Shown here: positions 9,001 through 17,235 of the stretch, in pieces | Layout: every line of letters starts with the position of its first letter | Position numbering within the stretch: the first letter of the stretch is position 1 | NCBI GenBank assembly: GCA_004195045.1 | Contig: SGBC01000004.1 | Coordinates: 124,001 to 188,000, forward strand | DNA length: 64,000 bases | Direction: 5' to 3' | Source of the DNA: Candidatus Acididesulfobacter guangdongensis | GTDB taxonomy: Bacteria; SZUA-79; Acidulodesulfobacterales; Acidulodesulfobacteraceae | Made by a program: the position numbers and the translations under genes | Notes under the pieces: model-generated | The model's database searches: none | What the model was told of the DNA's origin: nothing | What the model saw: the letters and a program-made list of their open reading frames with translations, nothing else

Positions 9001-9089
9001 TAAATTTAGGCGTCATAGATACATTAATAAAAGAAAATCCTCTTGATAAAAAATACAGATTTGTGAATTATTTAATTATAACTCCCTGA
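8978..9089 (+). pseudogene. truncated small gene overlapping the preceding one
   Basis: GTG 8978 overlaps the end of the preceding gene by 23 bases. It reads VEVLDCLNK, then after a one-base shift LGVIDTLIKENPLDKKYRF and VNYLIITP before a stop inside a terminator hairpin. The overlapping arrangement and the F-V-N-Y-L-I-I ending resemble the N-terminal part of TumE-like toxin partners, which would be about 100 residues. This is a guess based on context. It is truncated and frameshifted. Confidence 0.35.
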
Positions 9090-9107
9090 ATTTAGGGAGT
9101 TATAATT
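9074..9107. terminator. bidirectional terminator hairpin
   Basis: Perfect 14-bp stem AATTATAACTCCCT with a GAATTT loop, followed by ATTTT on the plus side. It separates the plus-strand small genes from the convergent Met-rich gene on the minus strand. Confidence 0.75.
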
Positions 9108-9162
9108 ATTTTCCTGCCAGTCTTTTTTTCTGCTTCCGGCTAAGCAATATATCTGTGATTTT

Positions 9163-9768
9163 TTATTTATTTTCAGTATTACAATTGCAATTTTCGCCTG
9201 GACCGGTACCTGTGTCTGCGCCGGCATCCGATGAATTTGCCGATATGCTTTCCGCAGGTTCTACATTCACCTTTATTTTTTTATCGCGAACTAATTTGCC
9301 AACAAAGTACAATGCGCTGTCCTCTGTTATTTTTAATTTCTCTGCAATAGCTGAAGGATTTATTTGACCTTCCGCTTTAATGACATTTAATATCTCTTTT
9401 TCTACCTCCGATACCCAGTCTTCAAATAATGCCTGTACTTCGGGGGTGGCAAGACTTGCTATTTTTGCCGTGGCCGTAATAGACTCCCTCATTGTTTTGC
9501 ACATTTCCATAGGATTGAAATTTTCATCTTTCATTTTGCCCATCATATTACTCATCATACCCATGCCCATTTTCATAGGATTGGCGTTGCTTCCTTGTTC
9601 TTTTCCATTGTCCGCTTCATTTGTCTGATGGGAATCCATCATCTTATTCATCATAGTTTTACCCATGTGATGCATTTTACCGCCCATGCCGTTATTGCCG
9701 CCGGACATTTTATCTTGCATCATATTTTCATTCGTATCGCTTTTACAGCCGCATCCGTTATTTTTCAT
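9163..9768 (-). CDS. Met/Cys-rich protein with winged-helix-like domain
   Basis: A 201-residue protein. The N-terminal 75 residues are extraordinarily rich in Met, Gly, His and Lys (MKNNGCGCKSD, then repeated MGGKMHHMGK and GMGMMSNMMGKM blocks). The middle is helical. The C-terminal part (about 125-180) resembles a small winged helix (ILNVIKAEGQINPSAIAEKLKITEDSALYFVGKLVRDKKIKV). The tail ends ENCNCNTENK. Thiol and thioether residues at both ends suggest soft-metal binding (Cu, Hg, As); this is inference. No signal peptide, so cytoplasmic. A strong ribosome binding site (AGGAGA) precedes the ATG. It is downstream of arsR on the same strand, 90 bases away, and probably co-regulated. Confidence 0.75.
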   Translation of the reverse strand: MKNNGCGCKSDTNENMMQDKMSGGNNGMGGKMHHMGKTMMNKMMDSHQTNEADNGKEQGSNANPMKMGMGMMSNMMGKMKDENFNPMEMCKTMRESITATAKIASLATPEVQALFEDWVSEVEKEILNVIKAEGQINPSAIAEKLKITEDSALYFVGKLVRDKKIKVNVEPAESISANSSDAGADTGTGPGENCNCNTENK

Positions 9769-9858
9769 AATAATGTCTCCTGTTTTTATTTATATGTTTA
9801 GTTAGTTCATAAATTGTAAATTCATATTGTATATATGCATTTTTTATTTTTTAGATAA

Positions 9859-10179
9859 TTAATTACATTGACACTGGAATTTAGAAACCGTATTTTGTTT
9901 ATTATCGCCTCCGTATTTTTCGAATTTGCTTATTAAATTAATTAATTCATCATCGCATAACTCGTTGAAAACAAATGTAGATTTGCGTGAAGTCTTAATT
10001 AAACCTGCTTCCCGCAATACTCTAAGATGAAATGACACTAAAGGCTGCGACATCCCTGTAGTTTCAATAATCTGCGAAACGGTGCGAGAGCCGCTTTCTA
10101 ATGAAAATAATATTTTTACCCTGTTGGTATCGCTCAATAATTTAAAAATCTGCGATATTTTTTCCGTAATATCAGCCAT
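9859..10179 (-). CDS. ArsR-family metal-sensing repressor
   Basis: A 106-residue winged helix of the ArsR/SmtB family: KLLSDTNRVKILFSL, then SQIIETTGMSQPLVSFHLRVLREAGLI as the recognition-helix segment and the beta-wing KTSRKSTFVFNEL. The classic ELCVCDL alpha-3 motif is absent. The Cys residues are in NELCDDEL and at the C-terminal QCQCN tail, which suggests a C-terminal thiol site. The ligand is not predictable. It is divergent from the SHOCT protein gene across a 460-base gap containing a 34-bp palindrome, and lies upstream of the Met-rich gene. Confidence 0.9.
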   Translation of the reverse strand: MADITEKISQIFKLLSDTNRVKILFSLESGSRTVSQIIETTGMSQPLVSFHLRVLREAGLIKTSRKSTFVFNELCDDELINLISKFEKYGGDNKQNTVSKFQCQCN

Positions 10180-10304
10180 CCTAAGTCTCCGATTGCATTA
10201 ATTATTATATTTCAAAATTGTTAGTATAAATATTAATTTATATAAGTAATTATTTATATGATATATCATTGTTTTATATTATGTCAAGTAAAATTTATCA
10301 TAAA

Positions 10305-10338
10305 TATCAATATTTATTTATATAAATAAATATTGATA
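10305..10338. promoter_or_regulatory. 34-bp perfect palindrome, probable ArsR operator
   Basis: Bases 10305-10338 read identically on both strands, with half-site TATCAATATTTATTTAT. ArsR-type repressors bind AT-rich dyads of the ATA..TATTT..TAT type. It lies between the divergent arsR and SHOCT-protein genes. Distances are 126 bases from the arsR start and 300 from the other. The function is inferred. Confidence 0.6.
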
Positions 10339-10638
10339 AAATGCGGACATATGATATTATATAAATATGAGAATTAAAAATAAAAATCGAAACTGTGATA
10401 TACGGCATATATTGTATTATATTGTATAGATATTAATAAATTTAAAAAATTTAATTACAAAATTAAGGCTATCAATTAAGACTGCAATTAAGACTATAAA
10501 ATTAAAAGCAGTTAGACAGAGAAACGGAGTGTATATAGATTATCTATGTGTTTTTATATAGATAATGGTAAATTTAAAAACAAGTTAAATAGCTATGTTC
10601 TAATATTTTAAACAAATAAACATAAGGAGAATTACAAT

Positions 10639-10914
10639 ATGGGACCATATTTTTTTTGGGGCAGCGGGATGTGGATATTTCCTATCGTTGGAATAATAGT
10701 AATGCTGTTTGTAGTATTTATGGTATTTGGCAGGGGAGGTTTTAACGGTGGATGCGGCAGATATAATGGGCACAATCATGACGACAGGCATTACACCCAT
10801 CATAATATGCATAATAATTCAGAATCCGCATTGGACATTTTAAATAAAAGATATGCCAAAGGAGAAATAACAAAAGAAGAATTTGAACGTATGAAAAAAG
10901 ATATAATAAACTAA
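10639..10914 (+). CDS. SHOCT-domain membrane protein
   Basis: A 91-residue protein. One membrane segment occupies about residues 12-32 (WIFPIVGIIVMLFVVFMVFG). A Gly/Asn/His-rich linker follows with GGCGRYNGHNHDDRHYTHHNMHNN, which could bind metal. The C-terminal SHOCT motif reads ALDILNKRYAKGEITKEEFERMKKDI. SHOCT proteins are small, often membrane-attached, and of poorly known function, common beside heavy-metal genes. The ribosome binding site AAGGAG lies 8 bases ahead. It is followed 14 bases later by the Met-rich protein gene, so the two are co-transcribed. Confidence 0.88.
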   Translation: MGPYFFWGSGMWIFPIVGIIVMLFVVFMVFGRGGFNGGCGRYNGHNHDDRHYTHHNMHNNSESALDILNKRYAKGEITKEEFERMKKDIIN

Positions 10915-10928
10915 AAGGAGAAATTAAA

Positions 10929-11183
10929 ATGAGTAAAGTTATGGAAAAAATGATGTCGGCAATGGTTAAACCTGAAGATATGCCGCAAATGATGAATGCG
11001 ATGATGGACAAAATGTTTCAAGGAATGACGCCCGAAGACCGCAGCGCATTTGTATCCAATATGATGCCTAAATGTTTAAATATGACATTTTCCGAATTGG
11101 ATGCGGACGCAAAAGCAAAATTAGCGAAAGAGATGATGGAAAAAATGATGTCTATATTTGAAGAAGAGGGTAAAAACAAGTAG
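10929..11183 (+). CDS. small Met-rich helical protein
   Basis: An 84-residue protein, largely helical, with MMEKMMS-type Met clusters at both ends and the repeated pattern PEDMPQMMNAMMDKM and MTPEDRSAFVSNMMPKCLNM. One Cys. No signal peptide or membrane segment. The ribosome binding site AAAAGGAG sits within the short gap after the SHOCT gene. The Met density, shared with the protein on the other side of arsR, suggests a common job in handling copper or another soft metal. The molecular function is unknown. Confidence 0.75.
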   Translation: MSKVMEKMMSAMVKPEDMPQMMNAMMDKMFQGMTPEDRSAFVSNMMPKCLNMTFSELDADAKAKLAKEMMEKMMSIFEEEGKNK

Positions 11184-11458
11184 AAATAATAGGTGCATAG
11201 ATAATACATATATATAAGTTCCGTATTTATTTTTGTTTATTGCATAATATAATTGATTATTTCGTATGCAAAGAAATAAAATCTGACGCATTTTCCTCTA
11301 ATTTCCGAAAGTCTAATTTTAATAATTTCATCAATATAATCTTTTGTAAATATTAAAACGCCCGATAATTTCATTATTAAGAAATATTTTAGAATCTTTT
11401 TCGTCAGCTTTGTGTCTAAAAAAATGCTGCAATTCCAATTTTTATCTATCGCTGAATC

Positions 11459-11866
11459 TCAAATTTTAAATAAATTGTCTAAAATCGGACATTCTGAATT
11501 ATTATTTTTTTCTTCACATAACGATATAAGGTTTAAAAGCTCATTACGCATCATATTTAAAGAATTAATCTTCTTATCTATTTCATAAACTTTTTCTTTG
11601 GCTAACTTCTTCACATTTGAGCAGGTATTATATTTATTGTTGTTGAGTGAGAAAAGTTCAGAAACCTGCTTTAAGGAAAAACCGATATATTTTGCATGTT
11701 TTATGAAACGCAAAATATCAACAGCCTTTTCAGAATATATTCTATAACCAGATTCACTTACGTCGGGTTTGTTAATTAATCCTATCCGCTCGTAATATCT
11801 GATAGTTTGGATGTTTAAATTAACTGCTTTAGCTAATTGTCCGATGGTCATATCTTTTATTTTCAC
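11459..11866 (-). CDS. merR: MerR mercury-responsive regulator
   Basis: A 135-residue MerR-family activator. The N-terminal winged helix (IGQLAKAVNLNIQTIRYYERIGLI, about 8-31) is followed by the dimerisation helix. The three Cys fall at 82, 117 and 126. These are exactly the positions of the Hg(II)-binding Cys of Tn501 MerR (Cys82, Cys117, Cys126), which separates mercury MerR from copper or zinc relatives. It is divergent from the merA-merT genes. Its operator is recognisable at 12062-12093. The mechanism is known for the family: DNA distortion activates a promoter with an over-long spacer. Confidence 0.92.
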   Translation of the reverse strand: MKIKDMTIGQLAKAVNLNIQTIRYYERIGLINKPDVSESGYRIYSEKAVDILRFIKHAKYIGFSLKQVSELFSLNNNKYNTCSNVKKLAKEKVYEIDKKINSLNMMRNELLNLISLCEEKNNNSECPILDNLFKI

Positions 11867-12061
11867 CTCGTATAATACTATTATAAATTATAAATGCTTT
11901 AAGGCAAATTTTTTCTTTTCTTATGCCTCAATTTTTATTGTTAATCTTAACCTTAACAATATAAACATTATAGTTAAACGCGGCGTTAAGTTATTTTTTA
12001 TTTTAAATCTTATCAATATTTTTAATAAATATTTTATATTAAAATTATGTTAAAAAAAAGC

Positions 12062-12093
12062 TTGACATTATACATAAGTATAAGGTGTAAACT
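12062..12093 (+). promoter_or_regulatory. mer promoter with MerR operator between -35 and -10
   Basis: The -35 box TTGACA (12062-12067) and a -10-like TAAACT (12088-12093) are 20 bases apart, longer than the usual 17. In the spacer is the perfect dyad TTATAC-ATAA-GTATAA (12068-12083). An over-long spacer with a dyad inside is the hallmark of MerR-activated promoters. It drives the merA direction. Confidence 0.85.
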
Positions 12094-12239
12094 ATATATA
12101 AGTTTAAATTTTAGCGTAAAATCTAAGTTGTGTGCCGCTATAAAGACGGCGATGTTGTATTATCTTATGCATGACAGACGGCTTTTTATCTGCTTATTTA
12201 AAATAAAAATTATAAAAAATAAACAATTTGGAGGATTTT

Positions 12240-12302
12240 ATGAGTGTAAAAAATTATTTAAAATGGAAAAATGTGAACTTGGTAGAAAATATTAATAAAT
12301 AA
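12240..12302 (+). CDS. 20-residue leader-like ORF before merA
   Basis: ATG 12240 is preceded by a good ribosome binding site (TTGGAGG) and encodes MSVKNYLKWKNVNLVENINK with a TAA stop. It starts about 145 bases downstream of the mer promoter and ends 24 bases before merA. It may be a small peptide, the remains of a merP-type gene, or a translational leader. No similarity recognised. Confidence 0.35.
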   Translation: MSVKNYLKWKNVNLVENINK

Positions 12303-12326
12303 AATAATTAAAAAGGAGGTTTTATT

Positions 12327-14027
12327 ATGAAGAAAATAAAAATGAACGTTGAGGGCATGACTTGCGAGCACTGCGTTGTTTCGGTCAATAAAGCGATTAA
12401 TAAAGTAAAAGGCGTAATAGAAGTAGATACCTCTTTATCAAAAGGCGAAAGTACTATTTTAGCGCTTGACGATATAAATGTAGAAGATATAAAGAAAAAC
12501 ATAGAAAACGCGGGCTATACGCCTTTAGCTCATGAAACATCTAATATTTCCGAAACCGAAGTTAGAAAAACGGCAAAATCTGAAGGCGGTCAAACAGGCA
12601 GCGGACATAATTACGATTATGATTTAATCGTCATAGGCGGAGGCTCTGCCGCTTTTTCATCGGCTATAAAATTTGCAGATGAAGGCAAAAAAGTGTGCGT
12701 TATCGAAAACTGGGTTATCGGCGGAACATGTTTAAACAGAGGCTGCGTCCCTTCGAAGCATCTTCTGGAAGCCGCAAGAATATATTATGAACCTTTAAGC
12801 AATAAATTTAAAGGCATAGAAACTAAGCAGGCGCATATTGACATAAAAGAACTCATAAAAAGAAAAACCGAACTTCTTAACAGCCTGCGGGAAATGAAAT
12901 ATTATAATGTATTAAGAGGTTATAACAATATTACTTTTATAGAAGCCGAAGGAAGATTTGCGTCAAAAAATTCCGTAGAGGTTATCCCTAACGATAAAGC
13001 GGTTGAATCTTATAAAATTACCTCGGATAAATTCATTATTGCAACCGGTTCTACAAATCTGATAATAGACATTAACGGATTAGGAGATGTCGGCTATCTT
13101 ACAAACGAAGAAATATTAAATCTGGATTATCTGCCTGAAACTCTTTTAATACTTGGCACAAGGGCAGTATCGCTTGAATTTGCGCAGATGTTCAGAAGAT
13201 TTGGCTCAAATGTAATAGTAATAGGTCGTTCCGGCAGGATTTTACTTAACGAAGAGCCTGAAATATCGGAATCGCTTTTGAATATTTTAAAAAACGAAGG
13301 TATCGAATTTTTACTGAATTCTTCAATAAAACGTCTTTATAAAGACGGCGGTAAAAAATATGCCGATATAGAGACCGAAGAGGGTTTAAGAACGGTTAAT
13401 TTTAATGAGTTTTTGATGGCTACGGGCGTTGTAGGAAATACAGAAAACTTAAATTTGGAAGCAGTCGGAGTAGAAACTTACAAGCAGGGTTATATTAAAG
13501 TTGACGGCGAACTTAGAACTACCAATCACGATATTTACGCATGCGGAGACGTTACCGGTTTAACGAGGTTAGTTACGACGGCTGCGTATGACGGCAAAAT
13601 AGCCGCCGACAATATACTTCGCGGCAGACATATTAAAGCCGACTATTCGGCAGTTGCGCATACTACATTTACCGACCCGGAAGTGTCTTCAGTCGGATTA
13701 ACGGAAGAAGCTGCTATCAAAGAAGGCTATGATGTAATTAAAGTTGTTTTCCCCGTCGAATACGTTCCCAAAGCCCAGGCTATTTTTAAAATTGATGGTT
13801 TAATAAAGATGATAGCGGATAAAAAAACTAATAAAGTTCTCGGAATTCATATGCTGGCGCACAACTCATCGGAAACAATCCAGCAGGCAAGCGTCTATTT
13901 GCAAAATAGTTATACGATTCAGCAAATCGGCGAGGAAATCGGAGTTTATCCGACTATGGCGGAAGGGCTTAAATTAGCCGCTCAGAGTTTTACTAAAGAC
14001 GTCAGCAAACTTAGCTGCTGCGCATAA
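12327..14027 (+). CDS. merA: mercuric reductase with N-terminal HMA domain
   Basis: Reduces Hg(II) to Hg(0) with NADPH in the cytoplasm. A heavy-metal-associated domain occupies residues 1-70 (GMTCEHC at 10-16). The linker is about 70-95. The flavin reductase part starts at DLIVIGGGSAAF. The redox disulfide is Cys135-Cys140 in GGTCLNRGCVPSKH. The dimerisation domain ends in the conserved Cys-Cys pair near the C-terminus (SKLSCCA), which hands Hg(II) to the active site of the partner subunit. At 566 residues it is a full-length MerA. The AAAAAGGAGG ribosome binding site is very strong. GC content looks higher than the surroundings, consistent with horizontal acquisition. Confidence 0.97.
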   Translation: MKKIKMNVEGMTCEHCVVSVNKAINKVKGVIEVDTSLSKGESTILALDDINVEDIKKNIENAGYTPLAHETSNISETEVRKTAKSEGGQTGSGHNYDYDLIVIGGGSAAFSSAIKFADEGKKVCVIENWVIGGTCLNRGCVPSKHLLEAARIYYEPLSNKFKGIETKQAHIDIKELIKRKTELLNSLREMKYYNVLRGYNNITFIEAEGRFASKNSVEVIPNDKAVESYKITSDKFIIATGSTNLIIDINGLGDVGYLTNEEILNLDYLPETLLILGTRAVSLEFAQMFRRFGSNVIVIGRSGRILLNEEPEISESLLNILKNEGIEFLLNSSIKRLYKDGGKKYADIETEEGLRTVNFNEFLMATGVVGNTENLNLEAVGVETYKQGYIKVDGELRTTNHDIYACGDVTGLTRLVTTAAYDGKIAADNILRGRHIKADYSAVAHTTFTDPEVSSVGLTEEAAIKEGYDVIKVVFPVEYVPKAQAIFKIDGLIKMIADKKTNKVLGIHMLAHNSSETIQQASVYLQNSYTIQQIGEEIGVYPTMAEGLKLAAQSFTKDVSKLSCCA

Positions 14028-14127
14028 TTTTATTATTTATTGTGTAAAGAAGAGCATAAAATATAAACGAAGGCTATATATATCTGATTGCAATGTAAAA
14101 AGGATTTTATAAATTCCGAGGTTAATT

Positions 14128-14607
14128 ATGAATAGCAATGAGAATATTCCTATAAAAGAAAAAACCAAAATTGCAGCTGTTATCCCGTCTATTTTTGCAA
14201 TATTGGGCGGAACTTGCTGCTGGGCACCGTTAGTTTTAAGCGCATTAGGCGTAAGCGCCGCCGGCGCAGGTTCTTTTGGCGGATTTTCTTCTGCTTTAAA
14301 AGGACTTGCCCATTTCACAAATTATTTTATTATATTAAATATTTTAAGTCTGGCAATAAGTTTCTATTTCGTTTTTATACGACCAAAACTTAAAAGACAA
14401 AAATTACAGAAAGTTTCGTTAAACGCAAGCCGAAACAATCAAGATAATTTAGGTAATGAAATAGAATGTGAATGCGAACAGCCTGGCTCTAAAGCCGACA
14501 AAAGCAACAGGATTATGTTTTTTTCCTCTTTAGGTATCACTATTGTTATGTTTGCTTTTTTATATTTCTTAAAAGGGCATATTTTTATGAAATGGCCTAA
14601 AATTTGA
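14128..14607 (+). CDS. merT: MerT-like mercuric ion transporter
   Basis: A 159-residue inner-membrane protein with three predicted helices (about 15-45, 70-92 and 130-150). Cys30-Cys31 in GGTCCWAPL lie in the first helix, as in MerT where they take Hg(II) from the periplasm. A second Cys pair (ECECEQ, about 112-114) lies in the loop before the last helix, like the cytosolic pair of MerT. No separate periplasmic MerP is visible. It follows merA by 100 bases and probably shares its transcript. Confidence 0.88.
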   Translation: MNSNENIPIKEKTKIAAVIPSIFAILGGTCCWAPLVLSALGVSAAGAGSFGGFSSALKGLAHFTNYFIILNILSLAISFYFVFIRPKLKRQKLQKVSLNASRNNQDNLGNEIECECEQPGSKADKSNRIMFFSSLGITIVMFAFLYFLKGHIFMKWPKI

Positions 14608-14683
14608 ACCGTAACACACAAAAATAAAAAATATAGAAGCATCTACATTTATATAGTATAATATAGATACAACCGGAGGAATT

Positions 14684-17191
14684 ATGCTTGAACATTATTT
14701 GACTCGTAATTTACCTGCAGGACTTGAATTTCTTAACGATATTGTCTTTGACCTCCGCTGGACGTATAATCATGATGCCGATGAACTTTTTAAAACAATA
14801 GACCCTACTCTGTGGTATTTAACGCATAATCCATGGTTGATTCTGCAAACGGTATCTTTAGATGATTTAAAAAAATTATCTTCAAACGCTGATTTTATGA
14901 AAAATTTTAATCAGATAAAACACGACTGGGTAAAGACGGATAACGCCATTGGTTGGTTTAAAGAAAATTATAAAGAAAATCATCTTAAAACAGTTGCTTA
15001 TTTCAGCATGGAATTTGGATTAGACGAATCTCTTCCGCTTTATGCCGGCGGTCTTGGAATACTTGCAGGCGACTATTTAAAAACTGCCGAAGATTTAGGA
15101 GTGCCCCTTGCAGGTATTGGTCTTATGTATCAAAGAGGGTATTTTCGCCAAATAATCAACAGCTCTTCCGAACAAATTGAAGTCTATCCCTATAATGACC
15201 CGCACTCCCTTCCCGTTATGCCATGCAGAAATAAATCAGGCGAATGGCTGCGCGTCTCTGTAACGTTGCCGGATAGAACCGTCATGCTAAGGGTATGGAT
15301 AGCAAAAATAGGAAACACGCCTTTATATTTGCTTGATTCTAATGATCCTGTAAATCTTTCAATAGATAGAGGAATTACCGGAGATTTATACGAGGCAGGC
15401 AGAGAAATCAGATTGATTCAAGAAATTATTCTTGGAATCGGCGGTTTTAAAGTTCTCAGAGCACTCGGCGTTGATGTAAACATTTGTCATATGAATGAGG
15501 GACATGCGGCTTTTGTTGTGCTTGAACGCGCATATACTTGGATGCAGGATAATAATACTGCGGATTTCTGGCAAGCGCTGACTGTTACAAGAGCGGGTAA
15601 TATTTTTACCACTCATACCCCTGTGCAGGCAGGTTTTGACACCTTTGAACCGGCGCTTATCCGCAATTATCTTTCATATTATATACAAAGATGCGGAATT
15701 ACGGACGAAGAATTTATTAATATGGGTAAAGTTTCACCTGGAAATTCTTCTGAACCTTTTAATATGGCATATTTAGCCATACGGGGAAGCGGTTTTATTA
15801 ACGGGGTAAGTAAAATCCACGGCGAAGTAAGCAGGAATTTATTTTCCGGATTATTTGAGAGGCAGCCGATAAAAGAGGTGCCGGTTACTTATATTACTAA
15901 CGGGGTTCATACGCCTACATGGATTTCAAGCATATCCGAAAAATTATTGACTAAAAATGATACAAAGTCATTAATAGAAAAATGTTCCCAAAAATCGTTT
16001 GATGTCATTAATAAAATGACTGACGCGGAAATCTGGGAATTCAGAATGAATAATAAGATTAACATGCTCGACGATATTAAAAATCATATAACTAAAATGA
16101 AAGGCTGCTGTCATATTAATCAGGAGCCTTCATTTCTTGATCCTAATGCCTTGTATATCGGTTTAGCTCGCAGATTCACGGGATACAAAAGACCGACCCT
16201 TCTATTGTACGACAAAACAAGACTTAAAAATATTCTTAAAAGTCAAAATAGACCTGTGCGTATCTTGATCAGCGGAAAGGCTCATCCAGGCGATTTCACT
16301 GGAAAACTATTAATTAAAGAATGGGTACAGTTTGCTCAGGACCCCGAAATCCGTAATACGGTTTTTTTCTTGTCAGATTATGATATGGATATTGCGCAAA
16401 AAATAGTGGGTGGTATAGATTTATGGATTAATAACCCGAGGCGTCCGCTTGAAGCCAGCGGAACCAGCGGAATGAAAATAATTGCAAATGGAGGGCTTAA
16501 CTGTTCCATTCTTGACGGCTGGTGGGCAGAAGCCTACTCTGAAGAACTGGGGTGGGCTATCGGTATACATTCTTCTTCCGATGAATATTATAATAATGAC
16601 AAAGAGGATGCCGAATCACTGTATAAACTTTTAGAGGAGTCGATAGTCCCTGAATTTTTTGATAGAAATAAAGACGGTGTTCCGGTGGAATGGATTGAAA
16701 AGATAAGGCAGAGCATGTTTCTTCTTACGCCGAAATATTCTACATTCAGAATGATGAAAGAATATGTTGAAAAAGCTTACATTCCATTATCATCTTTATA
16801 TGAGGAAAGAAATGCATCAGGCGGAGAACTTGCTCTGACTATCAATGAATGGAAGAAAAGACTTGAACAAAACTGGAACGAAATTCATATTGGAATACCT
16901 GTTTTTGAAAAACAAGGGGAATATTATAAAGTCAAGTGCGCTATACGGCTCGGAGCCGTTAAACCGCAGGATATTAAAGTAGAAATTTTTGCGTCTGGAG
17001 ATGAAAACGATGAGCAGTTCAGGGCTGAAATGACGAATATCGGCACTGCTTCCGGATATATAAATGAATTTATTTATAAGACCGAGGTTCCGAATGATCG
17101 CCCTATTGATAACTATACCCTTCGCGTTATACCTTATCATCCTAAAGTTTTAACGCCGCTGGAATTTAATAAAATTATTTGGCAAAAATAA
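14684..17191 (+). CDS. glgP: alpha-glucan (glycogen) phosphorylase
   Basis: Pyridoxal-phosphate enzyme that releases glucose 1-phosphate from glycogen or maltodextrin. The 835 residues match the short bacterial/archaeal GT35 type with an N-terminal DUF3417 domain (about 10-115, RWTYNHDADELF). The core begins at VAYFSMEFGLDESLPLYAGGLGILAGD. The PLP-binding Lys lies in EASGTSGMKIIANGG. The C-terminal all-beta extension is also typical. The ribosome binding site GGAGG precedes the ATG. No glycogen synthase or branching enzyme is nearby. It is followed 45 bases later by a Crp/Fnr regulator. Confidence 0.96.
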   Translation: MLEHYLTRNLPAGLEFLNDIVFDLRWTYNHDADELFKTIDPTLWYLTHNPWLILQTVSLDDLKKLSSNADFMKNFNQIKHDWVKTDNAIGWFKENYKENHLKTVAYFSMEFGLDESLPLYAGGLGILAGDYLKTAEDLGVPLAGIGLMYQRGYFRQIINSSSEQIEVYPYNDPHSLPVMPCRNKSGEWLRVSVTLPDRTVMLRVWIAKIGNTPLYLLDSNDPVNLSIDRGITGDLYEAGREIRLIQEIILGIGGFKVLRALGVDVNICHMNEGHAAFVVLERAYTWMQDNNTADFWQALTVTRAGNIFTTHTPVQAGFDTFEPALIRNYLSYYIQRCGITDEEFINMGKVSPGNSSEPFNMAYLAIRGSGFINGVSKIHGEVSRNLFSGLFERQPIKEVPVTYITNGVHTPTWISSISEKLLTKNDTKSLIEKCSQKSFDVINKMTDAEIWEFRMNNKINMLDDIKNHITKMKGCCHINQEPSFLDPNALYIGLARRFTGYKRPTLLLYDKTRLKNILKSQNRPVRILISGKAHPGDFTGKLLIKEWVQFAQDPEIRNTVFFLSDYDMDIAQKIVGGIDLWINNPRRPLEASGTSGMKIIANGGLNCSILDGWWAEAYSEELGWAIGIHSSSDEYYNNDKEDAESLYKLLEESIVPEFFDRNKDGVPVEWIEKIRQSMFLLTPKYSTFRMMKEYVEKAYIPLSSLYEERNASGGELALTINEWKKRLEQNWNEIHIGIPVFEKQGEYYKVKCAIRLGAVKPQDIKVEIFASGDENDEQFRAEMTNIGTASGYINEFIYKTEVPNDRPIDNYTLRVIPYHPKVLTPLEFNKIIWQK

Positions 17192-17235
17192 AATAAATAG
17201 ACAATTTCCTAAATTTATATTACTTTATTGATAAT

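Noticed and set aside
9595-9801. plus-strand frames opposite the Met-rich gene
   Set aside because: They are shadows of the minus-strand Met/His codons, which create His/Met-rich antisense frames.
12047-12295. 82-codon frame across the mer promoter
   Set aside because: It spans the operator and untranslated leader and has no similarity to any protein.
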